DNA of 64,000 bases from positions 124,001 to 188,000 of the forward strand of contig NZ_NXNI01000001.1 in NCBI RefSeq assembly GCF_002494345.1, given 5' to 3'. This document shows positions 8,917 through 17,709 of the stretch, one piece after another. The notes beneath the pieces are model-generated. The model searched no databases, was not told where the DNA came from, and saw only the letters and a list, made by a program, of their open reading frames with translations. Source of the stretch: Natrinema ejinorense. GTDB taxonomy: Archaea; Halobacteriota; Halobacteria; Halobacteriales; Natrialbaceae. A program made the translations under genes and the position numbers. Every line of letters begins with the position of its first letter. Within the stretch, counting starts at the first letter, position 1.

Positions 8917-9255
8917 CTACTTCCTGAACTCGCGTTCGAAAAGTTCACCAGTCTCGGGATCGACTCGGTGTGTCCATCCTCGCCAGTCCCCCACCCAGAG
9001 CTCGCCGTCACGTAAACTGAGACCCATATACGGGTTGTCTTCGACGGACCCGAGAGGGCTTTCGGGAATCGTCCACCGTCTAGCGCCTGTCTTATCGATC
9101 CCGACTACGTTTCGATTGTGAGCTTCGTCCGGAGGGATACCGAGGCGAACGACGATCACGCTGTCACATTCGATAACGTCCTCGATCTCGTAGTCAAAAG
9201 TAATCTCGTTAGAGTCGCTAGTAAGTTTGTTATCCTCAATTGAGAGATCCGGCAT
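8917..9255 (-). CDS. Conserved haloarchaeal hypothetical protein
   Basis: A 112-residue protein from the ATG at 9255 (MPDLSIEDNKL); an extension to 9279 would need a TTG start. It is rich in beta strands: VIVVRLGIPPDE, NVVGIDKTGARRWTI, MGLSLRDGELWVGDW and HRVDPETGELFEREF. The last parts resemble one or two blades of a PQQ-binding or quinoprotein-like propeller, a pattern seen in short haloarchaeal proteins of unknown role. No catalytic residues are recognisable. It is transcribed alone and divergent from the Hsp20 gene. Confidence 0.6.
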   Translation of the reverse strand: MPDLSIEDNKLTSDSNEITFDYEIEDVIECDSVIVVRLGIPPDEAHNRNVVGIDKTGARRWTIPESPLGSVEDNPYMGLSLRDGELWVGDWRGWTHRVDPETGELFEREFRK

Positions 9256-9472
9256 ATCCCAGAGTGATGCTCCCCCCAAATAAATGAGTACACCGGAAGA
9301 GGACCGCTCTGGGTCGCCACCGATGTCGAACCAGGACCGCTCCGACCGACCGTCGACGGGGGCGACCCCACCCCCTGTGGATATGGTATCGGTGACGGCT
9401 CACTCCCACTCACGGAGCCGACGGCTCGCCGCGACCGCGGGGTTTTTCGTATCGGCGTTCGAACCTGTGTCC

Positions 9473-9835
9473 ATGTCAGCGCTCCGCGACGCGTTGCGGG
9501 ACCTCTCGGAGGACGTCTTCTTCGATCTGCTCGAGAGCGACGATGCGTATCTGCTCGTGCTCGACGTGCCCGGCGCCTCCGCCGAGTCCCTCGAGCTCGC
9601 GATCGAGGACGGTCGGATCTCCATCGATGCCACCCGGGAGAAAGAGCCCGGCGGCGACTACCGCTACCTCGAGGAGAACCGCTCGCTGTTTTTCGACGTC
9701 GACCTCCCGCTACCCGACGACGCGTCCGACGCGGGTGCCGAGGCGACGGTCGACCGGGGCGTCCTCGAGTTGACGCTTCCGAAACGCGGGGCCAGCGGAG
9801 AGACGACGATCGATATCGTCGACGAGGACTCCTAA
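9473..9835 (+). CDS. Hsp20/alpha-crystallin family small heat-shock protein
   Basis: A 120-residue protein from the ATG at 9473 (MSALRDALRDL). The frame is open further upstream but that part has no domain character. The core contains YLLVLDVPGASAESLELAIE, then RSLFFDVDLP and the alpha-crystallin C-terminal motif DRGVLELTLPK. Such chaperones hold unfolding proteins as oligomers in the cytoplasm. A T-rich element (GGGTTTTTCGTATC) lies about 20 to 35 bases upstream, consistent with a short leader. The AarF-type kinase gene follows after 76 bases. Confidence 0.8.
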   Translation: MSALRDALRDLSEDVFFDLLESDDAYLLVLDVPGASAESLELAIEDGRISIDATREKEPGGDYRYLEENRSLFFDVDLPLPDDASDAGAEATVDRGVLELTLPKRGASGETTIDIVDEDS

Positions 9836-9911
9836 CACGGGGTGACCGAGGCTGGCTTCCCTCCGCGCATACAAGCGATTCGTCATCGTCGCATGGCACT
9901 TCCTGCCGCTG

Positions 9912-11555
9912 TTGCTCGCCTACGCCCGCGACCGACGGCGGTTCCTCCTCTTTGGCCGGCCCCGACGGGTCGACCCCGAGACCCACCGCCACCGGGCCGA
10001 AGTATTGCTCGAGTCGCTGTTGACGCTTGGCCCGACGTTCATCAAACTCGGCCAGTTGCTGTCTACTCGCCCCGACGTCCTGCCGCCGGCGTACATCGAC
10101 GTGCTCGCGTCGCTGCAAGACGACGTGCCGCCGGCGCCCTGGCCCGAGGCCAAACGGGTACTCGAGGACGAACTCGGCCCCGTCGACGAACGCTTCGCCG
10201 CGTTCGATACCGACCCGATAAGCGGCGCGAGTCTGGGACAAGTCTATCGGGCGCGTCTCGACGCTGCGACCGAGCGCACGCGGGAGCCGGCGGGCGAGGC
10301 CGGCCGTGACGTCGCGGTGAAGATCCGCCGGCCCGAGATCGAGGACCTCGTCCGGGCCGATCTGCGGGTCATCAAGTGGTCGCTCCCGATCTTGCTGTAC
10401 TTCGTCGACGACGCCCGGTCGTTTTCCCTCGAGAATCTCGCCGAGGAGTTCTCGAAGACGATCCGCGAAGAGATGGACTACGAGCGCGAGGCCGAGATGC
10501 TCACCGAGATCAAGGCGAACTTCGCGGACGACGATCGGTTTCGCATCCCCAGCGTGATCGAGAGCCACTCGGGCCCGCGCGTGCTCACGATGGAGTACAT
10601 CGAGGGGACGAAGATCAACGACCTCGAGGAACTCGATCGCAAGGGAATCGATCGGACGGAGATCGCGGAGAACCTAGAGCGGTCGTACCTGCAGATGATC
10701 ATCGAGGACGGCGTCTTCCACGCGGATCCGCATCCGGGGAACCTCGCGGTGACCGACGACGGGAAAATCGTCTTCTACGACTTCGGGATGTCGGGGCGGG
10801 TCGACTCGTTCGTCCAGGAGAAGATCGTCGAGTTCTACATCGCCGTGGCCAATCAGGACATCGACGGCATCCTCGACGCGCTGGTCGAGATCGGCACGCT
10901 CAGTCCCGACGCCGATCGAGGAGTGATGGCCGAGGTGATGGAGATCGCCATCCAGGACGCCCGCGGCGAGGACGTCGAACAGTACCGGGTCAACCAGATC
11001 GTCGGCCAGGTCGAGGACTCGATCTACGAATTCCCCCTTCGGCTCCCGAAGAACCTCGCGCTCGTCCTTCGGGTCGCCACCGTCGTCGAAGGGGTCTGTG
11101 TCACCCTCGACGAGGACCTCGATTTCATCTCGATCGCGACCGACTACCTGACCGAACAGGGGTACCGCGAGGAGTCGATCCGAAAATACCTCGATCAGAC
11201 CGGCCAACAGCTCCGCCGAACCGGCGAGTCGCTGACCCGAATCGCGCCCAAGGCCGAGCGGGCGCTCAACCGGCTCGATCGCGACGACCTCTACGTCCGG
11301 ATCGGCGTCGAAGACGAACAGAACGTCTTCGAGGATCTCGCCAAGCGACTGGTCTACGGCATGCTACTCACCATGTCGCTGTTCTCGATGGGCGTCCTCT
11401 ATGCCCTCGAGGCCCCCAGGGGATCGATCGTCGCCGCGGTCTTTTCGGTGATCGTCCTGATCCAGCTCTATCGCTCCTTCCGCGAACCCAAATCGCTCGG
11501 CGCGCGACCGCAGTTTACGCGCCAGAAACTGCGGCAACGCCGGCGCGAGGAGTGA
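9912..11555 (+). CDS. ABC1/AarF/UbiB family atypical kinase
   Basis: A protein of 547 residues from a TTG at 9912. The conserved N-terminus (LASLRAYKRFVIVAWHFLPL) continues in frame upstream to a CTG at 9852, just after a stop, so the true start may be non-canonical. UbiB signatures are present: KLGQLLSTRPDVLP, the A-rich loop replacing a P-loop (SGASLGQVYRA), the catalytic Lys in VAVKIRRP, DGVFHADPHPGNL and YDFGMSGRV. A C-terminal membrane segment (LLTMSLFSMGVLYAL) is followed by a second one. The family supports quinone or isoprenoid lipid metabolism at the membrane; the substrate here is unknown. Confidence 0.9.
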   Translation: MLAYARDRRRFLLFGRPRRVDPETHRHRAEVLLESLLTLGPTFIKLGQLLSTRPDVLPPAYIDVLASLQDDVPPAPWPEAKRVLEDELGPVDERFAAFDTDPISGASLGQVYRARLDAATERTREPAGEAGRDVAVKIRRPEIEDLVRADLRVIKWSLPILLYFVDDARSFSLENLAEEFSKTIREEMDYEREAEMLTEIKANFADDDRFRIPSVIESHSGPRVLTMEYIEGTKINDLEELDRKGIDRTEIAENLERSYLQMIIEDGVFHADPHPGNLAVTDDGKIVFYDFGMSGRVDSFVQEKIVEFYIAVANQDIDGILDALVEIGTLSPDADRGVMAEVMEIAIQDARGEDVEQYRVNQIVGQVEDSIYEFPLRLPKNLALVLRVATVVEGVCVTLDEDLDFISIATDYLTEQGYREESIRKYLDQTGQQLRRTGESLTRIAPKAERALNRLDRDDLYVRIGVEDEQNVFEDLAKRLVYGMLLTMSLFSMGVLYALEAPRGSIVAAVFSVIVLIQLYRSFREPKSLGARPQFTRQKLRQRRREE

Positions 11556-11574
11556 TGCGGTCTCCTGTCCGTCA

Positions 11575-11616
11575 GTCCCGGTGGGACCGCGACCACCCCT
11601 GCGGTCCCACCGGGAC
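11575..11616 (+). terminator. Perfect 16-bp hairpin after the kinase gene
   Basis: GTCCCGGTGGGACCGC at 11575 to 11590 pairs without mismatch with 11601 to 11616, leaving a 10-base loop. It lies 20 bases beyond the kinase stop codon. There is no T tract immediately after it; a T run occurs at about 11642. It could be a transcript-end stabiliser or terminator. Confidence 0.5.
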
Positions 11617-11670
11617 ATCGGGACGGCAAACCGTATGAAACGTTTTTTCGCTGGCACCCGATCACCAGCT

Positions 11671-12744
11671 ATGGAGTACGACCGGCTCGCCGACCTGTCG
11701 CTGACGATCGACGACGTATCGACCGACCGCAGGGAGCGGGAGACCTCGAGCGAGTTTACGCGCGTGACGACGACGATTTCGCTCTCGGGCCCACCACCGG
11801 CCGACGAGCGAGTCACTGGACGGGGCGAAGACGTCACCTACGAAACCGAGGACCACGACCGGCTGGCGGAGACGGGACTACCCGACCTCACCGGCGAGTA
11901 CACCGTCGACTCCTTTTCCCAACGGCTCGCGGCTCTCGATCTCTTTCCGGGCGGCGAACCCGATCGAGCGGTGTTTCGGAACTACCGACGCTGGGCGCTC
12001 GAGAGCGCCGGGCTGGACCTCGCGCTCCGCCAGGCAGGTACCGACCTCGGGAGCGAACTCGGTCGCACCGTCGACCCCGTCCGGTTCGTCGCCAGCACCC
12101 GCCTCGGCGACCCGCCGACGACCGACCGGCTCGAGGCGTTACACGAGCGGGTCCCCGGCCTCGAGTTCAAACTCGACCCCACCCCGGAGTGGGACGAGGA
12201 CCTCGTGGCGGCGATCGACGAGACGGTCGGGACGGATGCCGTCCGTATCCTCGATCTGAAAGGACAGTACGAGGGAACCGACGTCGACGTCCCGGCGGAT
12301 CCGGCACTCTACGAACTCGTCATCGACGCGTTCCCCGACACCGTCATCGAAGATCCGGCACTCACCGACGAGACGCGACCGCTCTTCGAGGCGGAGTCTC
12401 TCCGCTCTCGCGTCTCCTGGGACGCCCCGATCCACGGTATCGAAGACATCGAGGCGCTCCCCTGGGAGCCCGACTGGCTCAATATCAAACCATCTCGCTT
12501 TGGCTCGCTCGAGTCGTTGCTCGAGACGATCGCCTACTGCGAGGAGCGGGACGTGCAGTTGTACGGCGGCGGCCAGTTCGAACTCGGCGTCGGCCGGGAG
12601 CAGATCCAACTGCTGGCGTCGCTGTACTACCCCGACGGCCCAAACGACGTCGCGCCGCGGGCGTACAACGATCCCGACGTCGCAGACGGGGTCCCCGAGA
12701 GCCCGCTCGAGCCCCCTGCGAACCCTGACGGATTCGGCTGGTAA
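11671..12744 (+). CDS. Enolase-superfamily-like protein
   Basis: A 357-residue protein from the ATG at 11671 (MEYDRLADLSL), the start used by related haloarchaeal proteins; an ATG at 11635 is possible. The N-terminal cap (EFTRVTTTISLSG, GRGEDVTYETEDH) and barrel resemble muconate-lactonising or mandelate-racemase-like enzymes, with VRILDLKGQY, DTVIEDPALTD, WLNIKPSRFGSLESLLETI and LYGGGQFELGVGR. Candidate metal ligands are the acidic residues at DLKGQ, IEDP and the lysine in IKPSR. The substrate is unknown. Families of this type often act on sugar acids or amino-acid derivatives. Confidence 0.75.
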   Translation: MEYDRLADLSLTIDDVSTDRRERETSSEFTRVTTTISLSGPPPADERVTGRGEDVTYETEDHDRLAETGLPDLTGEYTVDSFSQRLAALDLFPGGEPDRAVFRNYRRWALESAGLDLALRQAGTDLGSELGRTVDPVRFVASTRLGDPPTTDRLEALHERVPGLEFKLDPTPEWDEDLVAAIDETVGTDAVRILDLKGQYEGTDVDVPADPALYELVIDAFPDTVIEDPALTDETRPLFEAESLRSRVSWDAPIHGIEDIEALPWEPDWLNIKPSRFGSLESLLETIAYCEERDVQLYGGGQFELGVGREQIQLLASLYYPDGPNDVAPRAYNDPDVADGVPESPLEPPANPDGFGW

Positions 12745-12825
12745 TCGCCCCGTTTGCCACCCGTCTCTCGCCGGTCGCGATTCGCGATCCGTGGGAAACG
12801 AACGAGGTTGTCCCGTCGGTGCCGT

Positions 12826-14618
12826 TCAGAAGAACTCGGCGTTCGCTCGCTCGGACTCGGACACCTCGCTGGAAGCGGACGACGGCTGTTCGTCCGTTCC
12901 GACCTGTTCGGCGAGCGCGGCGAGTTCCTCGCCGTCGACGAGCGTTAGATTCCGTTTCTCGGCGCGAGCCCCGATTTCGGGGGCGAAGCGGCCCGTCGTC
13001 ACGAGGACCACCGAATCGACTGCGCCGACCGATACCTGCCGCTCGAGGCCGTCGTACACCCGGATTTCGTCTGGTCCGACGACCTCGCCCGGTGGAGCGC
13101 GTATCGCCTGGATCGCCGCCGTCTCGACATCGGGTTCGTATCGCGTCGCCGTCACGTCCGTCCCCGGCTCGTCCGCGTGCCACGAGCGCGTACACTCCCA
13201 GCCGACCGCCTCCCAGCAGTCCGCGACGAACCGGACGAACTCGTCTTCGGACAGCGATCCCAGCCGTGCGGTCAGTTCGGCGGCGTCCGGGTCGGATCCG
13301 GTTTCGGGGCTCGCGTCGGGGCCCGATCGCGACCGGCTGGCCCCCATCGCGTCGTCTCCCCGTTGCTCGGCAGTCGGTTCGTCCGCGGCCGTTCCGGAAT
13401 CGCTATCCGCGTCCTCGAGAACCGATTTCGGCGTCGGTTTCGCGTCGACGCCCTCGAGCGAGTAGCGATCGACGAGCCGGTCGAGGCGCTTACTCATGGT
13501 CGGCACGAAGATGCTAAACTTCGCGTCCCGTCCGCGGCCGGGATCGTCCGCGTCCTGAGCGGCGTACAACCCGATATCGAGTCCCAACCGGCGATAGGTC
13601 TCGTAAACGGTGTCGGCTCCCACCGCTTGGCTCGCGAAGTCGTCGCCGCGGTAGATCGACCGCCGCGTCCGCCACACGAGGACGGCGACGAGCAGGACGG
13701 CCACGCCGCCGAGGAGCAGCCACTCCGTAGTCGTTCCCGGGAGTGGTATCTCGAACACGACGGCACAGAGACCGAAAAAGAGCCCCACGAGTAGGTATCT
13801 GGCACTGCGGACGAAGTGGAGATACCTCTTCGCTTCGTCCGCCTTCGCGAGTGCAACCGTAAGTTCGTCGTCGCTCGCGGCCTCGAGGAACGGTTCGCGG
13901 AGCCAGAGCAAGCTATCGTCACCGCGCCCGACGATATAGAGAGCACTGGCGAGTCGCTCGCTCCGGACGATCAGTGGCGTCCCGAGCGCCCGATCGAGCC
14001 GAGCGTAACAGCGCTCGAGACGCTCCCGTTCGTCGGCCGTCGGCTTTCGCCCCCAGATCACGGTGAACCGGAGCGGCGATCCCGTCGGCGGGAGCGTCTG
14101 TGTCAACTGGACGTAGCCGATCCACAGGATAGCGCCGACTCCGTAGCACCCCACCACGACCCAGTCCGTAGTAGAACGGCCGCGTACGGGGTGAGAACTA
14201 TCAACGCTATCGCTCCGACGGCCGCGACCGTTCCGCGTCGTCGGTCCCGCTCGTCGATCTCGAACTCGGGGTTGATCACTGCCTCGACGGCCGGTCGGAA
14301 CCCGCGGTGAAACGCCATGGTAGCGGCGATGGCCGTCACCGTCGTGACCGAGACGACCACCGCGATCCACGCCGCCGTCCCGACCGGTCCCGACGGAAGC
14401 AGTGCTCGCAGACTCGGCATTCTGAGGGAGACGGCGTGGATAACGAGCGCACCGACGATCGCGCCCATCGTGAACAGTGACCGACACCCCGTAACGGTCG
14501 ACTCGAGTCTCGTCTCGAACCAGTCGATTCTCCTGATTCCGATCGCGAGGAGTCGACCGAAGCCGAACAACCCACCGATCAACGCGACCGAAAACACACC
14601 AGCACGAACCCATTCCAT
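12826..14618 (-). pseudogene. Frameshifted membrane protein: M48-like domain plus Mrr-like domain
   Basis: The N-terminus (MEWVRAGVFSVALIGG, start 14618) encodes four membrane helices in one frame, up to TPYAAVLLRT near 14160. The sequence then continues as DWVVVGCYGVGAILWIGY in another frame, down to 12826. The joined product would be about 600 residues. The middle matches M48 peptidases (LYIVGRGDDSLL, EAASDDELTVALA), but the zinc motif HExxH is replaced by KADEA. Two further helices follow. The C-terminus matches the Mrr restriction-endonuclease fold (LSEDEFVRFVADCWEAVGWE), yet the expected QxK motif reads QAI. It may be a decayed gene or a sequencing error; both active sites look lost. Confidence 0.7.
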
Positions 14619-14839
14619 CCGTGCTTCACTCTATCTCAACCATTTCATCATTTTCATTTCGATACGTATAGGGTAATATCTTCTCGGCGAGACCGCAACC
14701 GATAGCATCGGTACGCTCGGTGCGTCCGCTCGGAATCGATCGAGTCCCGTCGAGAGCCGGGTCCGCCGTTTCCTGGCGACGTGACACGTCGCCACGGCGT
14801 TCCAAACGGTTTATGGCCGTCGGTTGATTACGCCGGGAC

Positions 14840-15214
14840 ATGGCGAAACAGCAGACCGAAGTTCGCGAACTCCAGGAAGGGAGCTACGTCATGATCGACG
14901 ATACCCCCTGTAAGATCAACGCCTACTCGACGGCCAAACCGGGCAAACACGGCAGCGCAAAGGCCCGCGTCGAGGCCGAAGGCGTCTTCGACGGCAAGAA
15001 GCGATCGCTCTCCCAGCCCGTCGACGCGAAGATCTGGGTTCCGATCATCGAGCGCAAACAGGGACAGGTCGTCTCGGTCGACGGCAACGACATGCAGGTC
15101 ATGGACCTCGAGACCTACGAGACTATCACGATGCGCATCCCCGAGGACGCCGATGTCTCCCCCGACGAGAACATCGAATACCTCGAGATGGAAGACCAGC
15201 GAAAGATCGTCTAA
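14840..15214 (+). CDS. eif5A: Translation factor aIF5A
   Basis: A 124-residue protein, the archaeal orthologue of eIF5A/EF-P, which binds ribosomes stalled at difficult sequences and helps peptide-bond formation. The N-terminal SH3-like barrel carries the loop [11 protein letters not shown] with Lys36 at the hypusine/deoxyhypusine position. The C-terminal OB domain runs from about 72 ([20 protein letters not shown]). The length is normal. A TATA-like TTTATGG lies about 30 bases upstream. The agmatinase gene overlaps its stop codon by one base (TAATG), so the two are co-transcribed. Confidence 0.95.
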   Translation: MAKQQTEVRELQEGSYVMIDDTPCKINAYSTAKPGKHGSAKARVEAEGVFDGKKRSLSQPVDAKIWVPIIERKQGQVVSVDGNDMQVMDLETYETITMRIPEDADVSPDENIEYLEMEDQRKIV

Positions 15215-16065
15215 TGTTTCCCGGGGCGGCCGACGAACGCGAATCGTCCGACGCGCGAGGGTCCGAACCCGACCGTGGAGGCGCGAACTTCGTGGTCGTC
15301 GGTGCGCCCCTGGACGCAACGACGACCTTTCAGCCGGGGACCCGCTTCGGACCCCAGCGGATTCGATCTTTTGCCGAACCGTTCGACGATTACGACCACC
15401 GGACGGACCAGCAGTTTTCGGCCCTCGGCGTCGTCGACCGCGGCGACGTTCGCGCGTGGACCGACGTCCCCGAGTACCTCGAGTATCTCACGAGCACCCT
15501 GCGCGAGGTCGTCTGGAACGACGCCGTCCCCCTGACGCTGGGGGGCGAACACACCGTCTCGCTCGCGGGCGTCCGCGCGGTGGAACCCGAGGTGTTCGTC
15601 TGTACCGACGCCCACCTCGATCTGTACGACGCCTACGACGGGGAGTCGCTGTCTCACGCCGCCGTTACCCGACGAATCCTCGAGGACGTCGACTCCGTCG
15701 AGGAGGCGATCGTCCTCGGTGCTCGCACCGGCAGCGAAGCCGAATGGGAGCGGGCGGGCGACGACGACGTGACCGTCGTCCCGCCCGAGGACGTGCGTGA
15801 GTGGACGCCCGGCGACCGATTCACGGACCGCGAGGTCTACCTGAGCGTCGACATCGACGCTGCCGACCCCGGCTACGCGCCGGGAACCGGGACCAAAGAG
15901 CCGTTCGGACTCGAGCCCCGCGAACTCCGCGACGTGGTACACGCAGTCGCACCGCACGCCAGCGGGTTCGACGTGGTCGAGGTCAACGACCGCGACGACG
16001 GGCAAGCGGCCGCACTGGCTGGAAAGCTCGTCCGGGAGTTCGTCTTTTCGCACGCTGACGGGTGA
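15214..16065 (+). CDS. speB: Agmatinase (ureohydrolase family)
   Basis: A 283-residue protein of the arginase/agmatinase fold, expected to hydrolyse agmatine or a similar guanidino compound with a two-manganese centre. The metal ligands are all present: GGEHT at 110 to 114, DAHLD at 132 to 136, SVDIDAADPGYAPGTG, and the distal EVNDRDDG. The gene overlaps the aIF5A stop by one base. In haloarchaea the aIF5A lysine is modified by a pathway using agmatine, and this gene pair is conserved there, so a role in deoxyhypusine synthesis is likely. That role is known from the family and not shown by this sequence. Confidence 0.9.
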   Translation: MFPGAADERESSDARGSEPDRGGANFVVVGAPLDATTTFQPGTRFGPQRIRSFAEPFDDYDHRTDQQFSALGVVDRGDVRAWTDVPEYLEYLTSTLREVVWNDAVPLTLGGEHTVSLAGVRAVEPEVFVCTDAHLDLYDAYDGESLSHAAVTRRILEDVDSVEEAIVLGARTGSEAEWERAGDDDVTVVPPEDVREWTPGDRFTDREVYLSVDIDAADPGYAPGTGTKEPFGLEPRELRDVVHAVAPHASGFDVVEVNDRDDGQAAALAGKLVREFVFSHADG

Positions 16066-16085
16066 CCCGCTGGTCCTGGAAAACG

Positions 16086-16258
16086 CTGCGGTGGCGCGCG
16101 CTGTGCCGCGGTTCGCTCACGACGAACCGCGGCCCGAAGTCGTGCGAGGGATGAGCGAGCGGTGGAGGGGTGAACAACGTGAACCCCTCGAAAGCGAACG
16201 GCGACCATCGGGAGCCGTGAGCAGTGAGCGAATCGGTTGGGGAGGGCGTGGCGATCCC
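16086..16258 (+). repeat. Left arm of inverted repeat flanking a small cassette
   Basis: The reverse complement of this arm aligns with 16808 to 16982. The core (16141 to 16240 against 16829 to 16929) is almost identical, with a few substitutions and a one-base indel. The flanks are weaker but recognisable. It starts 21 bases after the agmatinase stop codon. Confidence 0.8.
16105..16133 (+). terminator. 11-bp perfect hairpin downstream of agmatinase
   Basis: GCCGCGGTTCG pairs perfectly with CGAACCGCGGC around a 7-base loop, 40 bases after the agmatinase stop. It lies within the left repeat arm and is not preserved in the right arm. No T tract follows. Confidence 0.35.
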
Positions 16259-16364
16259 CTGTTGCTACGATAGCAGACCACAGTGTGGGTGTCATAGAAC
16301 GCTTCCTACGGTATTGATCTCAGCCATTGCTACAGTGAACATGCCGATAAGTAAGTGTGCGAAC

Positions 16365-16538
16365 TTATCGAAGACGTCGGATTGTTAGCAGAGCCACTAT
16401 AGGGCTGAGGAAGAGAATCAAAGTCCCTCCGATAAGTAACAATTCCAGAGGGAGAAGAAAGATCAGCAGCAGCACAAGGTTGCTAAGCAAAAGTGCGATA
16501 ATCAGATTAAGGCGTAAGATGACCGGTTTATTGTTCAT
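16365..16538 (-). CDS. 57-residue two-helix membrane protein
   Basis: ATG at 16538, stop at 16365. After a short basic head (MNNKPVILRLN) come two hydrophobic segments, IIALLLSNLVLLLIFLLPLE and LLLIGGTLILFLSPIVALL, then a basic tail TIRRLR, which predicts a membrane hairpin with both ends inside. Its ATG overlaps the stop of the upstream ORF as ATGA, the usual sign of translational coupling. GC is visibly lower than in neighbours. I do not recognise the family; a small membrane-active peptide such as a toxin or holin is only a guess. Confidence 0.5.
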   Translation of the reverse strand: MNNKPVILRLNLIIALLLSNLVLLLIFLLPLELLLIGGTLILFLSPIVALLTIRRLR

Positions 16539-16780
16539 TGTGTGGGTGTTTTAACTATTCCATCATATATCTTGTCTGCTAACCACTTGCCCTCTACTGA
16601 CCGTTCACTCCCCTTCGTAGATCGAGCTTCGACTCGTGTCGTAGCCGCGCTCTGTATCAGTACGGCTCTGCCAATATCATCGGTGGCTGAGAGAAGTGCC
16701 AGGGTTAGATTCGCATATGATATGTACCGCGTGGTTCCGTGTGATATGTCGACAGCGTTTGCTATATTGCTCTCTAACAC
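16535..16780 (-). CDS. 81-residue hypothetical protein, coupled to the membrane peptide
   Basis: The frame opens at a GTG at 16780, directly after an in-frame stop, and ends in ATGA overlap with the next gene. The product contains TTRYISYANLTLALLSATDD, VLIQSAATTRVEARSTKG and GKWLADKIYDGIVKTPTQ, a mixed soluble sequence with no motif I recognise. An ATG in another frame sits four bases upstream of the GTG, so this may be the 3' part of a disrupted gene. Both small ORFs lie between inverted repeat arms in a lower-GC segment. Confidence 0.4.
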   Translation of the reverse strand: MLESNIANAVDISHGTTRYISYANLTLALLSATDDIGRAVLIQSAATTRVEARSTKGSERSVEGKWLADKIYDGIVKTPTQ

Positions 16781-16807
16781 TCATTCGAGCCTGTATCCTG
16801 GCTGCAC

Positions 16808-16982
16808 GGAATTACCACACCTCCACCCAGCCGATTCGCTCACTGCTCACGGCTCCCGATGGTCGCCGTTCGATTTCGAGAGGTTCACGCTGTTCACCCC
16901 TCGCACCGCTCGGTCATCCCTCGCACGACATCGGCGGCCGCCCTCACTATCGTTCGGTCGCCCGACAGCGTGCGCCTCCGCA
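16808..16982 (-). repeat. Right arm of inverted repeat flanking the cassette
   Basis: This is the inverted copy of 16086 to 16258. Shared blocks include CCGATTCGCTCACTGCTCAC, GGCTCCCGATGGTCGCCGTT and CATCCCTCGCACGAC. Outward of these the arms still share GACAGCG-GCGCC-type sequence near 16965 to 16980. Confidence 0.8.
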
Positions 16983-17163
16983 TGTCGGCTGATCGATCGG
17001 TCGCAATAGGTAGCTTCCCTGTACTGCTCATCCAGTCGGCGTGTGAGAACCGATTTGAGACACTTCGAACTCACCCTTTCGAGGTCACCACTCGCGTCCA
17101 GGATGGACCCGTTCGACTCGAGCAATAACCCACGTTTTTCGTCCTCCAAACGAACTGCTGAAT

Positions 17164-17667
17164 ATGATCGAAGCGACGCTGTGTTTCCCGCTCCGTGGCG
17201 GCGACCTCACGGCCACCGGCGAATCCGATGGCGAGGTCCTCCTGATCGAGAAACGACGCGGGCTCGGGGAAGGCTGGTACAACGGCCCCGGCGGCAAGTG
17301 CGAACCCGGCGAGACGCCACGGGAGTGTGCTATCCGCGAAACCCGCGAGGAGGTCGGCCTCGAGGTCCGGGACCTCGAGAAGGCGGGCGAACTCACGTTC
17401 CGCCTCGACGGCGAGACGCACACGTTCTGTCACGTCTATCGGACGCGCTCGTTTACCGGCGAACCGACCTCGTCCGAGGAGGCCCATCCGGAGTGGGTTT
17501 CGGTCGAAGACGTACCCTACGACCAGATGTGGGAGGACGACCGACTGTGGCTGCCGGGGATCCTCGAGGGAAACACCGCGGTCGGCGAGTTCCGATTCGA
17601 GGGCGGGGAACCGCTCGACGAGGCCGATTTCGTCGATCACGACCTCGAGTGGGACGTCTCGTTTTGA
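17164..17667 (+). CDS. Nudix hydrolase, MutT/8-oxo-dGTP diphosphatase-like
   Basis: A 167-residue protein. The complete Nudix box lies at about 42 to 64: GGKCEPGETPRECAIRETREEVGL, broken here as GGKCEPGETPRE then CAIRETREEVGL. It is preceded by VLLIEKRRGLGEGWYNGPGG, which resembles MTH1/MutT proteins that clean oxidised nucleotides from the pool. The sequence HPEWVSVEDVPYDQMWEDDR after the box matches the same group. The enzyme is cytoplasmic and Mg-dependent. The gene stands alone, convergent with the quinone reductase gene. Confidence 0.85.
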   Translation: MIEATLCFPLRGGDLTATGESDGEVLLIEKRRGLGEGWYNGPGGKCEPGETPRECAIRETREEVGLEVRDLEKAGELTFRLDGETHTFCHVYRTRSFTGEPTSSEEAHPEWVSVEDVPYDQMWEDDRLWLPGILEGNTAVGEFRFEGGEPLDEADFVDHDLEWDVSF

Positions 17668-17709
17668 TCGGTTTCTGCCGTCGGCCTCTCCGACGAGTAG
17701 TACGGCAGG

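Noticed and set aside
7035-9011. Long minus-strand frame rich in Arg, Gly and Pro
   Set aside because: It is an off-frame of the MoeA and epimerase genes with arginine-rich shadow composition and no domains.
14103-14618. Two separate genes instead of one frameshifted gene
   Set aside because: The N-terminal frame ends just where the second frame continues the same membrane segment, and neither part alone matches a complete family, so a single broken gene is more likely.
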